DNA of 64,000 nucleotides. It comes from Erodium maritimum. Its lineage: Eukaryota > Streptophyta > Magnoliopsida > Geraniales > Geraniaceae. The notes beneath the pieces were generated by a model that was not told the DNA's origin, ran no database searches, and worked only from the letters and a program-made list of their open reading frames with translations. The DNA lies in NCBI GenBank assembly GCA_963921825.1, contig OY997588.1, positions 134,447,203 through 134,511,202 of the forward strand. Direction: 5' to 3'. This document shows positions 23,201 through 35,000 of the stretch, piece after piece. The stretch's first letter is position 1; each line of letters opens with the position of its first letter. Position numbers and translations under genes: made by a program.

Positions 23201-24590
23201 CCTTATAAATATCCCCAACCCCACTCATCCAAACAACCAACAATTCTCATACATCTCTCAAATTTTTCTTCTACTTTCACTCTCACATTCTAAACTTCAT
23301 CTCTCCCAAAATCCGATCGAAAATATACGAAACTCAACGATCTTCTTCACCGAAGTCCGAACAGTAGAGGCCAAAGGAATTCAACCGGGATGATTTTAAC
23401 TAGGCAGCTTCTAGAGAATGTTGAACATCAACCCGTCCATGCAACCGGGATAGAACCCAAGCGCTTTCAGCCCCTATATGCAACCTGATAACAACCCAGG
23501 TGCATTCATGAGTGATACTTTCAAACTCTTGATTTTAATTTCGTCTATTCTTTTTTCTAAAGTAAAGTATAATTTTTTATGTGAAGTGTCATTTTTTATA
23601 ATGATTTAAAAGAATTTCACATACATGTCAATTAAACCCCAAGCTTTTCACCCCTACATGTCAATTCAACCCCCAAGATTTCCATGCCCTACATGTCAAT
23701 TCAATCCCCAAGCTTTTCATCCCCTACTCAATTCAACCCCCAAGCTTTCCACCTTGGTCCAAACTATTACTACTACAATGAGGCTAATGGGACCTCTCAA
23801 CACGTTGGCGGGAGCAGCGACACTCGGATGTCATCTCAATCATTCTATATCGGCCCTTCCCAAGAATGAAGGATGTCAAACCTTAGAAAAAAATGGACTG
23901 TTGAGGCGGAAAAACAACTCATAAATACTCGACTCTGCACAACAACAAACTTAATTAAGGGCAACTCCCAAGATGATACGTCCTTATGGTGCACAATTGT
24001 GAGGGGGTACAACGCAGACGGACGTTATCCGCGTTTCGAGTGGAAAGCAATCAAGAATCATTTTAACAACCATGCGATGTGGGTGCGGAAGTTCCTCGGT
24101 ATTATGAGGACCTCAAAGGCCGACATCCGAAGCGGATGGCTTGACAAAAACTACATGGTCGAGGCGAAACAGTTGTACAAAGACCTACCGAAGAATAAAG
24201 ACGAATCGAATAATTTCACCCTCGATCATTGGGTCGAAATGCTTGAGTACGAGGAGAAGTTCACCTTCGAGGAAGGCACAATGTTTCTATACAGAGACAA
24301 CGGTTGGATGAAGCTTGGGCTTACAACTCAACTTCACTCACAAGTGGAGGAAGGCACACCGATGACTCTCGGTGGTGAGTCCCAATAGGATTGAGTATCC
24401 TCCGATCCCACCGAGGGAGGACGTCAACTTAGTCCCCCTCCCCTTCCCCCTCAGCGAAACATATGGAGCTCTTCAAGCAGTGACAATAACTCTTCAACCA
24501 ATACGAGGCCATGTAGATGGACATCTCCAGCTTCAACGACGAGCAATTAACCCAACAAGTATTAATGATGCTTCGATTATGGGATGAAAT
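23201..24590 (+). pseudogene. Harbinger-type ORF1 (Myb/SANT-like), decayed
   Basis: A TATA-like TTATAAATATCCCC at about 23203 leads into broken frames. The N-terminal part is low complexity with repeated PYMSIQ and SFSSPTQFNPQAF words (23600-23870). A frame change near 23870 leads to the best part, 23873-24388, which opens RKKWTVEAEKQLINTRL and includes FEWKAIKNHFNNHAMW, a Myb/SANT-like fold found in the ORF1 protein of PIF/Harbinger transposons and in host 'GST T3-like' proteins of the same origin. ORF1 normally works with the transposase in binding and nuclear import; no transposase is visible here. Its 3' flank carries the retroposon at 24694. Confidence 0.6.
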
Positions 24591-24681
24591 TAAAAAAAAT
24601 TGAAGTTCTTATGGTCAAACTTCAAAAAAAAAAATGTGTATGTTGCTTCAGTTCATATTTTTTGGGGTTGTATTATCAAAC

Positions 24682-24693
24682 AAAGTGATCATC
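24682..24693. repeat. Target site duplication, left copy (12 bp)
   Basis: AAAGTGATCATC, repeated exactly at 25817-25828 after a poly-A tail. Confidence 0.9.
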
Positions 24694-25816
24694 TGTGAAA
24701 AAACCCTCCTGAACCTCTCGTTGCTCGCGCCGTCGCCGCCGGCGGCCATGGCTTTTGCCATGGAAGCCGGCGGCCTCACTAGTTCCTGTTCTACTCATGC
24801 CCCTCGCCTTCCCTTGATGATGCCGGAGTTTGGAGCCTCCCCACTCCCCGATGCCGGACTCAGACCAGATCTGGTGAGTGTCCGGCGAGCTCCCCTCCAT
24901 CAACGCTGCTCCATGCCTCCGGCCCGCTGCCAACGCCGTCGTCCTCCACGGGTCAACCCCACCTCTCCCGACCCTCTCCAGATCTGCCATCTCCTGCTCT
25001 CCACCGGCCATATCTGCCACCTCTCACTCCACCCCGGCCAGCACCGCCTCCCACCACCCTCCCCCGTTCCTGTTTGGCCTAATCAGTCCCCACCCCGCTC
25101 CACTCCGACAAGTTCCAAACCACCCCCACGTTTGGCTGCCCCGACCTCTCTTGTGGCCTTTTACCCCGACGACGACGGCCGGCAGGCGCTCCACCCTCCG
25201 GCCCTATCTCCCGACAACATCGGCACGAACTACTCCGGTCAAGCTTCTCAGTCACTTCTCTTCTCTGGCCAGATGGTTAGATCTTCTCCATCGTCCGTCG
25301 GAGCTCCGCAGTCCGAGCCATGCTCCTGCTTATCGTTACCGAGCTCACCCGGCCAGTCCCGTGCCACCGCCCCAAGCGATGCAGGTCTACCCTTTTGGAG
25401 CCGGTCATCTCCCTCCTCGCTTCGATCCCAACCCCGACCACCAGAGGCAGACCATGAGTTCTTCGGTGTCGTTGTTGTTTTGTTATGTTGTTTTTGTATT
25501 GTTATTTTATTTTCCTCTAATGTCCCGCCAATCGAAACTTGTCGTCAAGGGTTTGTCTTTGACATGTGGGTCTTCATTAGGTGTGGTAGCCACCTTTGGT
25601 AGAGTGGTCGGTTGTGTCTTTTTCCGACGGTTCTTTTCGGAACGTCGATATGAAAGACCGATCTGATCGTTGTTTATCTAGACGCTGTGTCGTCCTGTTC
25701 AAGAGCTATTATCGCTCTGGTCGTCTCTCGCATTTTCGAGAACGATTGGTGGATACAACGCTCGTTTGGTATGATTTGTAAGATTTATTATGACTAATGA
25801 ATCTTATTTCAAAAAA
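24694..25816 (+). mobile_element. Poly-A retroposon, non-autonomous LINE-like
   Basis: A 1.1 kb insertion flanked by an exact 12 bp duplication and ending in a run of A, the signature of LINE-driven target-primed insertion. The 5' half is very GC-rich (a CTCGCGCCGTCGCCGCCGGC-like start) and the 3' end (GACTAATGAATCTTATTTC then A) resembles LINE tails. Two overlapping long frames (to 25602 and 25666) are Pro/Ser-rich with no domain, better explained by GC-rich composition. It is either an internally deleted LINE or a processed transcript copy; no intact source gene was recognised. Confidence 0.75.
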
Positions 25817-25828
25817 AAAGTGATCATC
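25817..25828. repeat. Target site duplication, right copy (12 bp)
   Basis: Exact repeat of 24682-24693, directly after the poly-A. Confidence 0.9.
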
Positions 25829-26088
25829 ACCTATAGCCACCATCCCCGAAATGGTCATTTTTTGGGTACGGAAATTGGACTCTTCAGCCTGTCATTCGTT
25901 GGCCCATCAAAAACATCTATTTTCGATTAACACAATAAATGTCCAGTGCATTAATAATGTTAATATGGGAAGAAAATAAATTAATTGAAAGGTACGTATG
26001 TGTTCACGAAATGACTCATATTTCCATCACCACTTGGTTACTCACTCTCCAGTCCCGGCCAAGAAAGAAGCTTTTGTCTAAAAACAAC
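25829..26088 (+). promoter_or_regulatory. Upstream region and 5' UTR of the GGPPS small subunit gene
   Basis: The 260 bp between the retroposon and the start codon must hold the core promoter and leader. An AT-rich part (25930-25985) is followed by a pyrimidine-rich leader. No unambiguous TATA box was fixed. The nearby retroposon insertion limits the proximal promoter to this space. Confidence 0.4.
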
Positions 26089-27573
26089 ATGGCTTTCTCT
26101 GCAATTTCATCCTCCTATTCTCATCTCTACCTTCAGAGAAAGTTCCCAATACGATGCTCAGCCCAATTGAAATCGACCCATTTCGATCTCAAAACCTACT
26201 GGACCACCCTTATCGGCCAAATCGACCAGAAGCTCGATGAAGCCATTCTAATTAAGTACCCGGAGCAGATCTACCAGGCCATGCGCTACTCCGTTCTCGC
26301 CGAGGCTGCCAAGCGGGCCCCTCCGGTTATGTGTGTCGCCGCCTGCGAGCTCTTCGGTGCCAATCGCCTCGCCGCCTTCCCCACCGCCTGCGCTCTAGAA
26401 ATGGTTCCTTCCTTTCCTTATTTGCAATGCAGAAATTGAATAGCTCTAGGTTTTCGAAGCATGAGAAATAGCTCGGATTCATTTTATTTCCTTATCTCGA
26501 TTTGGAGTTGCAAGCTATCTTCTCTAATGAGTTACCTTTCTGTACAAATTTAGATAAATTCTAGTGTAAGAAACCCTACTTAAAAATCTCGCCCTTCAGA
26601 AAATACAGAGCTCCTTGTCTAGATTAGAAGATCCATTTCCAAAGCCAAACACTTGTTTGATTGATTGTTTTGATTTTAATGAATAGATTGGGTTTGATTC
26701 AATTTGGGTGTTACTTTTGTCTAAATCATATATGTAATGTACCCAGTTCGAGTTTCTATATATGTTTGCTTTGCAATTATATTCACTTCAAACTTGTAAT
26801 CATATGGTATATGCCAATGGAATTGTATTAATCAGAACCCCATTTTCATGCACTTGTTTTGATGTAAGCCTTTGCCCTGACATAGTTATGCACGAACGAA
26901 TTGGATTGTCTAACAGGTACATGCAGCTTCACTCATTCACGATGATCTTCCTTGCATGGACGATGACACATCACGCCGAGGCCAGCCCTCTAACCACACA
27001 GTCTACGGGGTTGACATGGCAATCCTAGCTGGCGATGCACTCTTCCCCCTTGGTTTCCGCCACATCGTCTCCCGCACACCTCCCGAACTTGTCCCAGAAC
27101 CTCGCATCCTCCGTGTGATCACCGAGATAGCTCGTGCGGTAGGGTCCACTGGCATGGCAGCGGGGCAGTTCTATGACATCGAGGGTCAGCCTAATTTTGT
27201 CGAGTTTGTTCAAGAGAAGAAGTTTGGGGAAATGGGGGAGTGCTCTGCAGCATGCGGAGGGATATTGGCGGGGGCTGAAGATGATGAGATAGAGAGGTTG
27301 AGGAGGTATGGACAAGCAGTCGGTGTGCTGTATCAAGTTGTTGATGATGTGTTGAAAGCAAAAATGGTGAAGAGTGGGGAAGGTGGGAAGAAGGAGAGTG
27401 GGAAGAATTATGTGAAACTGTATGGAGTGGACAAGGCTTTGGAGGTGGCAGAGGAGCTCAGGGCTAAGGCTAAGAAGGAATTGGATGGATTTGACAAGTA
27501 CGGCGAGAATGTGCTGCCACTATATAGTTTTGTGGATTATGCTGCTGACAGAGGTTTTAGTGTCGGAGACTAA
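26089..27573 (+). CDS. GGR: GGPP synthase small subunit, plastid (GGR / SSU-II type)
   Basis: Two exons, 26089-26403 and 26917-27573, joined by a GT-AG intron (26404-26916) between ALEM and VHAAS, give 323 aa, close to Arabidopsis GGR. The protein is a type II prenyltransferase-like small subunit that binds plastid GGPP synthase and shifts or boosts its output, feeding monoterpenes, chlorophyll, carotenoids and other isoprenoids. Seen: a Ser-rich N-terminus with basic residues ending about IRCSAQ (plausible chloroplast transit peptide); two CxxxC motifs, CVAAC at 82-86 and CSAAC at 214-218, used in subunit contact; a first Asp-rich motif DDLPCMD at 114-120; and a second site degraded to DDVLK at 248-252 instead of DDxxD. 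The degraded second motif implies it is not a full catalyst on its own. The ATG at 26089 is the only one that fits the transit peptide. All junctions are in frame and no lesion was seen, so it looks functional. Confidence 0.93.
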
Positions 27574-28989
27574 AGTTGATCTTTGAAATCCTCTCAGGTA
27601 TAGACTATATCCTAAACCCTAAATCAGTATGATGATTAATGATAAACAATGAATTGGCACATATATATTAAAAACTAGAAGATACCCTCATTCTGGTAGG
27701 CCTACTAATTTATCTTTGGGAGCTAGAATTGGAATATACTGATTATCACATATGCACTAAACAAGTTGGGATGTTAGTTTGTTTCATTCAAGGCCTTCTA
27801 AGTTATTATTGATGATGTTTTATTGACCATTTATTTCAGTCCATTGCCATACTTTAGAATCTCTTGTTTATTGATTATAAGATTTCAAAACAATTCATTG
27901 TGTTTGTGAAGTTTTAAATTCCCCTATTTTCGTTTGCCAAAATTGCAGTTGTGTAAATATGAGAAGGATAGAAAGATCCTATACCATGGAGAGGATGGCA
28001 TGCCCCAACTGGTCGCCAATTGTATTTATGAGGTTCGAGTACAGCTCAAGAATAAGCTTAAAAATGAAGTTCAAATTCGGTTCAATTCATTCAGCTCATG
28101 ATTCTACCGGGCCTAATAAACTTAAACATAAGTTTGACTTGTTTACTAATGAGCATAATTTTATGGTTGAGTTTGATTATATTAAATTTGAAATGAAAAT
28201 TTCATAAATCAAATTATTATTTATAAGGAATTGCTTAGGTAGGAGTAGGACATACACAATAAGAGCGTAGCAGGAATGTACTTCTGGATCCTTTCTTTTA
28301 CTGGAAAGGAAATGTCTGATTACCAGAAAAAGAGTATTTGTATCAACTATTCCAGAAACTGAATCTTTGTTCATGTGTTTGTATTTGTACAAGTTTTCAA
28401 AAGTTGATAGTGGTGTAATTACCAAAAACCGAGCAGAATTTATGGGTAACGGACAAAATAGTTGTTTTATTCACCTAAGAATATGATATAATTGAAGGTT
28501 TTATAATTATACTAATAATGTGATCAAGACAAACTTAAAAATTCGAAAACCCAAAAGATATCGATGCTAATCCAAAACGCGAGCGAGCTGTCCCAATCTT
28601 GTTTGTATTACTCTCAAATGTATGTGATCGTCCTTACAGTCTTCATTCGGTATTAGATCGTTATTGATTAATAGTTCCGCCCCCACTGAATTGTCCTTGT
28701 AATATGGGGTCGAGATTGGAATTGGGATTCCTTTTTGTAGGCCACATTGCTCAAATTATCGTATATTTGACAATTTTCCATATGTACAAAAACATAAGAT
28801 ATTAATGTGTATTATGACCTACAAAAAACTCATAGAAATTGTAGGAGCATGTATAACAGAAGGGCTTAGATTAGGGGTTCGGGTATCAAATCAATAAAAT
28901 AGTGGTTCTTAGCCTTTTAAATTAAGTGTGTTTTACAATGGTGAGAATCAGATAGAGGCTCAGGTTGTGAGTGGACCAATCATATTTAA
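27574..28989. other. 3' flank of GGR, intergenic
   Basis: AT-rich DNA holding the 3' UTR of GGR and no further gene. Short frames (for example 27959-28207) lack domains. No repeat boundary was recognised. Confidence 0.5.
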
Positions 28990-29019
28990 TTTAAATATGA
29001 TTTATGTATTTAGAAGAAG

Positions 29020-29199
29020 AAAAAAACAACCGGAAGGCCACGTGTTGCGGCGTGAGTGGTTGGCGCGCGGCCAGCGACCCGCGAACCAGAATAAAGGGTC
29101 GCGGGCTGCGAGCACGACCCGCTATTTAGCGGTTGTGGCCGCGAACATCGTGCTTCACAATGCACGACCCGCGACCCGTTAAATAGCGGGTCGCGTTTT
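29020..29199. repeat. GC-rich DNA-transposon end with GACCCGCTATTTAGCGG palindromes
   Basis: About 180 bp with GACCCGCTATTTAGCGG near 29115 and CGACCCGTTAAATAGCGGGT near 29173, plus many GACCCGCGA words. The same palindrome occurs at 22930 and 23000 beside a Harbinger ORF1 remnant. It is probably a MITE or terminal fragment of that family; ends and target duplication could not be set. Confidence 0.45.
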
Positions 29200-29570
29200 A
29201 ACACCCCGTCGTGCCCCACACAGGGCCCCACGCGTGGCGATGTTAGGTCTGCAGCCCAATACACCCCAACCCCTCTGGTGTATTGTCCACAGAAAAATAC
29301 CAACCTAGGTTGTTGGTGAGACTTGAACCCAAGACCTCACCCTTTATAGCATTTCCTTGAGTGATGCTATCACCAATTGAGCTGCAACTCAATTGGTGAT
29401 AGCATTACTCAAGGAAATGCTATAAAGGGTGAGGTCTTGGGTTCAAGTCTCACCAACAACCTAGGTTGGTATTTTTCTGTGGACAATACACCAGAGGGGT
29501 TGGGGTGTATTGGGCTGCAGACCTAACATCGCCGCGCGTGGGGCCCTGTGTGGGGGCACGACGGGGTGTT
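29200..29570. repeat. Head-to-head SINE palindrome (foldback), 371 bp
   Basis: Arms 29200-29381 and 29388-29570 are near-perfect inverted copies separated by only CTGCAA. Each arm, read outward from the centre, begins with an A-box-like CTCAATTGGTGATAGCAT and then GGTGAGGTCTTGGGTTCAAG, whose GGTTCAAGTCT fits the pol III B box, so each is a tRNA-derived SINE-like unit. The outermost 20 bp (AACACCCCGTCGTGCCCC type) act as terminal inverted repeats. It could be two SINEs inserted head to head, an inverted duplication, or a foldback MITE built from a SINE. Confidence 0.8.
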
Positions 29571-30014
29571 GCACGCGTTTCGTGTGCGAAACAAGGTTCG
29601 TAACGTTGTAGCTGCTCTAATAGTTTTGAAGCTCAATTTGCAACCCACCTCTTTCCACACTTTTATCACAAGGAGAATCGTATTGGTCACCTCCACGTAG
29701 GGTTGTGGAAAAGGAAATTTTTGCATACCATATATCTTGCTCGATTATCTAATTATATGTTGTTTATGGATTTTGTTTAGAACGATAACAAGTTCATTTT
29801 TATTAAGAGAAACATAAGAAATGGTTAGATATGGTTTCAGATCTTACAACCAAGATCCAAGATGATGATCCTGAAGTAATCTTGTTGTTTATCAACGCAG
29901 TATTGTGATGTAATAAGCACATAAATACATATATACAAGAGATGACTATTCCTAGTGTATATGTAGGGGATCTGACCCTATTCATGTGAATGACACAAGA
30001 GTCTTTTCCTGACT
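29571..30014. other. Intergenic, nothing recognised
   Basis: AT-rich sequence with short frames only. No domain, RNA gene or repeat edge seen. Confidence 0.4.
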
Positions 30015-30230
30015 CGACCTTAAAATGTTTGTGGTGTTTGAGAAACACCATGGTCTCTCAATGGAGACCTTTTCGAGGTAACTAGGGGAACATCAGGCAT
30101 CGAGGAAGAAAACTAGGAAAAGGGGGAGGCTTGGGTGTCAAGATGATTGACCCCGGTAGGGCGGGGTGTGCATCCCCAAACACACCTTGTTGCTCGGTCA
30201 CAAACTCATTGGCCCCGGTGAGGCTACAAC
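30015..30230 (+). repeat. Diverged direct repeat, copy 1
   Basis: Similar in order and wording to 31045-31235: GACC(T)TAAA.ATGTT.GTGG, then ACTAGGAAA..GGG, then GTAGGGCGGGGTGTGCATCC and CTTGTTGCTC..TCACA.ACTCATTG. It contains the hairpin GGTGTG / CACACC at 30165-30186. Origin unknown. Confidence 0.55.
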
Positions 30231-31044
30231 GCAGACCTCGCTTGGGTATCAGTGCCTCGATCCAATAGAGGGGCTGGGGTGGCCCTGGACAGAGGCCCCG
30301 AGTAATCATTTGCACCACAATCTCGATGCAGAACCTCGATCGAGCCTCCAATAAGCTCAGATGAACGGAAGGCGACGGCACCGACGATGGCCGTGGCGGA
30401 GAAGGAGGCGGAGGCACTGGTGACACCCTCTTGGGGCCTCAACAGATCCATATACTTACGACGGAGCCTTGCATGGGGCACTGAAACCCCCAACTTCTCT
30501 TTCCTTAGTACGTTGTAATCATTCAACACCCAAGATACAAGCCCGGTTGCTCTCTTTTCCCAATGACTATTGGTACCCTTATGATCCAATATATCCGTAA
30601 TTCGTGCGAATGAAATTCTCAGTAAAAAAATGATTTATAGACGGATCAAAAATTCCATCCAAATGAACCATATATTTATAGACTGACTGGAAATGAGTGT
30701 GGATGGATTTGTCACTCATCCACGAGAACCATTTCTTCAGGTAATTCAACGTTAACAAAAAAAATCTCTAAAATAATTCATGCATCATCAAAAGCTAACC
30801 AATTCATTTCAAAATGTTAAATTGTGTTTTTTTTTTGTAAAATTGGAAGTATTTTATTATTAGAATAAAAGAAGATACATTATGTTTATAAAGAGAACTG
30901 GAAATTGAACCGGACGAGACATAAGTCTTAATTTGTAAGGTGTAGACAGTAGTACTATAACTAAATGCTTAGGTAATCTAAGAGTAGACGATGGCAATCA
31001 AACTAAGGGTTGTAGAGAAGTCGTTGTAGATTTGGATAATCATT
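30231..31044. other. Intergenic between the two diverged repeats
   Basis: No gene recognised. Overlapping short frames on both strands at 30082-30589 have no known domain. The rest is AT-rich. Confidence 0.4.
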
Positions 31045-31235
31045 TCCTAAGTCGACCTAAAGATGTTCGTGGGTATAGTATGAAAAAAGTGAGGGAATAC
31101 CGAGCATTTAAGGAGAACACTAGGAAACATGGGAAGTAGGGTGTCGGTACATCCGACCTTGTTAGGGCGAGACGTGTATCCCCATACACGTCATGTTGCT
31201 CCATTTCACACTCATTGTCTAGTGCGAGGCTTCCA
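31045..31235 (+). repeat. Diverged direct repeat, copy 2
   Basis: Counterpart of 30015-30230 with roughly 70 percent similarity by eye. It carries a longer hairpin, GACGTGTAT / ATACACGTC around CCCC, at 31171-31192. Confidence 0.55.
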
Positions 31236-31783
31236 AGAAAGCCTCGTTTTTAGGGTCTCTTGGTAATCTGATGCCCTAGCTGGGAGAAGGGAACCTCTAT
31301 TACTCATGGCCGGCCAATATTGGGGTATAACGACAAGAGTCTCATGGTTAGACAAGAGATCTTATGTCTCCCCAGCTTCACTTGGTCCTCCTTCTCAGGG
31401 GTTAGAGGGGACATTCTTCCGTTTCCAAGGACCCATCGAGGTCTTAAGCAGGACAGCGTGGGTCGTTGGATGTACCATCCGTTGTAGTGCTATATTCTTC
31501 AATGGGTAGGTCGATCGAGGAGGTGGACGGGTCCTACCCTTAGTTCGGTGCCAGAGTTTGACACCGGGTTCGTGGGGTGACCCACGATTCTTCCCATCGG
31601 GGGGATGGTCATGATGATGACGATGGTTCGGGCCTGACAGGTTCTCGGATGGATAGTCTTGGGCATCGACTTGGCTGAGATTCCTTGTGGGGAGAGCTTG
31701 AGCTTCAGCTCGGTTGGAGAGAGAGTCATTACACTAACCACTTGACGTTGCATAGTGGGACCATCTCCATGGATGATATCCTT
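31236..31783. other. Unassigned, probably old repeat
   Basis: No gene. Includes a small perfect hairpin at about 31577-31595 (TCGTGGGGTGACCCACGA). It ends where the minus-strand LTR begins at 31784. Confidence 0.35.
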
Positions 31784-32052
31784 TGTCACGCTGCAAATCC
31801 GGTTTTGACCAGACTCGAGACGTGAACTAAAATAATAATTAATAAAAATAATTTTAGAACCAAAAAGAGTTTCCGATAATAGTTTAAGAGATCAAAGTAA
31901 CAACAAGAGTCAACAACTCGGCGAAACCAAATAATAAATAAGTTCTGTAACAAATAAACAGTACGTCTCTACACCACACTTGCCCAAGACCCTCGCTAGC
32001 ACCCAAGCTCCGAGAATCCGCTAGCACAAATCCCGCTCAAGACCTGTAGAAC

Positions 32053-35000
32053 TGTCACGCTCCAATTTCAGCGAACCGAAACTAGGGACGCGAACGTTTA
32101 AAAAGTTACAATACTGAAACCTGTTTTCGTTAAATCACTTTAAAAGCCAGACTAGTTCCACAAAAGAATATTATTTACATCTCAAAAACAATACTAGTCC
32201 CACACTAGGACAAAAAGGGTAGGTACACGTCACTAGACTCAAAACACCCAGCAACCCGCTTCAAGCTCTCCAAGCTTCAGAAGCTCACCTAGTCCAGGCT
32301 GCGAACGGTACCTGTAGGAAAAGCAGCTAGGGGTGAGCGTTCGCTCACCACCACAGATAACAGACTTACTACGGCATAATTAGCAGACAAAGCCGGTGAC
32401 ACCAATAACGACTCAAAAGACACACACACGACCAGTATTTTCCTCAACTGACTCAACATTCGGACACGTGATGTAGACCCCACACTACGATCGACGACCT
32501 CCTCCAAGACACGACTGACCACACAATACCAAACAAGATCATAGAGGATCGCAAATCGGCTGCTCAGTAACCAATCTCTGTCTCTCGCCCTTTATCGATC
32601 ATAGACGTGGTCAGGCGGTCGACCTGTCGCGCAACTTCTCCCGATCCCAGTCGGGAGGCTAACCCACAACCTCTCCGCTTCACCCGATCCCAGTCGGGTG
32701 GTTAGCCACACCCGCGCGTCCTTCCCCTGATCCCAATCGGGGAGCTAGCCCACAACCCCCCCGCTTCTCCCGATCCCAGTCGGGAGGCTAGCTACACCAC
32801 ACAACCTCCACCAGTATCAAGTAACCAATCACAATCACAAACAAGTTCAAACAGACAGTAACGACACCGATGACAACTCCACAGGCACTCAAGGCCAACA
32901 AGACACCAACAACCAAACATAGGTTCAACAACCCTACGGGCCCTCATGGCCGCCCAAGACACCAACGGTAAAGTACGGGTTCACAACCCCACGGGCACTC
33001 ACGGCCACCCAAAACACCGAAACGACAACACGGGCTCTCAAGGCCACCCAAGACTCAGCAATAAATAACACGGGCTCTCAAGGCCACCCAAACTCGACAA
33101 TAAATAACACGGGCTCTCAAGGCCACCCAACTCAACAACAAATAACACTGGCTCTCAAGGCCACCCAAACTCAATCAACAATAACGCACAACAACCTCCG
33201 GGCATGGTCATATGCCTCCAGTAAATCAGTTAACGCTAAGTTCTCTGCTCCTACGACACTACTAAGTGTCACATGCATTTCCAGTATTCACTACATTCCC
33301 GTATCATGCATTTCTAATATTCGATAACCTAAATAACCCACGACACCCCGGTGTCACATGCAATTCTATAGTTAACCTTCCCTAGTCAGGGCCGAGATCC
33401 GGCTACTTTTCCCTACCTCGTAAACAACTCCAAAAGCGCTCCACTAAAACCCGAGATGATCCCAGTCACTCGCCGAGCCTCCCTTTGCCTCGGTCCGCAG
33501 CACGATCTAAAAGAACACAGTTTTAAAGCACTTTTAAACTAGTAGGACTAAACCGAAAATTTAATGAACTTAACGCCCAACGTAACCCCGACAATGTCGA
33601 TCACTCCCAAGCTTCCTAATTACTCGACATTGTCGAAAAAGGACCCGCAAAGGCCCGATTCGCCCGACATGGCGAATCTGCCCGAGTTTTGTAAATTGCC
33701 TTCCGGGGCTCCCTTTCGATCGAAGCCAGACTCCAAATTTAACACGAAGCCCCAAATTTATAACGGTTCTGCCATTAAGTTAAAGGTTACGATTTGTCCA
33801 GTTTAAATACGACAGTTGTCTTTTACACTCGAGCGGGCTAACAGTAGGGTTACGACGGATCGGGTTCGAGCACCCACGCACCGAACCCAGATTTGATCTA
33901 AACCTAGTTAAAACCCCTTTTTTATCTTAAACCGTCTTTGAAACTCCTTTCTTTAATTAATTCCGACTTTGATTTTAAAACAAAACGGTTTCCTTCTGCT
34001 CGTTTCCAAACTCGAGATTTTTGGTCCAAAACCCTTCTAAATCCGTTTTGATCCCGTTTTCCCCCCTTTTCGATTTATCTTAACTCAAGTTTGTTTAACG
34101 ACCGACCTTTGTTTTAAAACCCAATTAATTTAACCGATCTAGTTTTATCGATAACAATTTTACGTTCGAAAAACGAAATCGAACTTTATTCTAAATATGA
34201 ATTTGTATTGAAAAATATAACAACAACAACGTAAATTTCTTGTTCTTATTTACATTTTCAGATTTACACCCTTTACAATAATCCTTTAAACAAACCGGAT
34301 TCACGTTTTTTTGTTCTGTTCCTTTCCATTTCGGGAGTTCCGTTCCATCCCGACCAGATCTGAACGAACTCGGGAACGAGAAAGCAAAAGAAGAAGAACG
34401 AGATCGGGTTAGGTGCGGCCGACCACCGGCGACGCCGTTATCGGCCGAGGTTCCACGGACCGAGAACTCACCGTACCGAAACGGTGGCAGGGGAGACGGT
34501 GGAGAGCGGCGGTGGGAGCGGCGGTGGACGGCGGCGTACGGCGGTGTACGGCGGTATACGGCGGGGAGTTCGCCTCGGGTCCGGACGACTCGGTCCCGTT
34601 CCGGATCTAACGAGCTCGCCGGCGACGGCGGGAGCTCGGTGGCGAGTGAGGGCTCGGGACGGGGAGGTCGGAGACCGGAAGAGGGGCGGTGGCGTGAGGT
34701 CGGTCGGAACCGATGATGGATGACGGTTTTTTGGACGGAGACGGAGAAGATGCTGGTCGGAGATGAAGGAGGAGAGAGGTAGGGAGGTCGGAGACGGTGA
34801 TGGCGTGGGCTGGCCGGAGCAGTGACGGGGTCGGGATGGAGGAGAAGAGGACGGGACGAGGATGGTGAGGGAGGTGGCGGTCGGAAACGGTGGTGGCCGA
34901 CGAGCTCGGGATGAACCAGAGAGGGATAGAGGAAGCTGGATCGAGAGAGAGAAGGGATAGAGGAGGTGAGGGTGGCTGCGTGCAAAATGATGCTGAAACC

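Noticed and set aside
24634-25666. Two overlapping frames of 322 and 262 codons
   Set aside because: Both lie in a GC-rich poly-A retroposon, overlap in different frames, are Pro/Ser-rich and show no domain.
29388-29470. Possible tRNA gene
   Set aside because: A- and B-box-like words are present but no full cloverleaf with an acceptor stem; the unit continues for another 100 bp and is inverted-duplicated, so a tRNA-derived SINE fits better.
34191-34985. Minus-strand frame of 264 codons
   Set aside because: Low-complexity Pro/Ser/Arg sequence in the GC-rich part of a solo LTR, with open frames on the other strand too.
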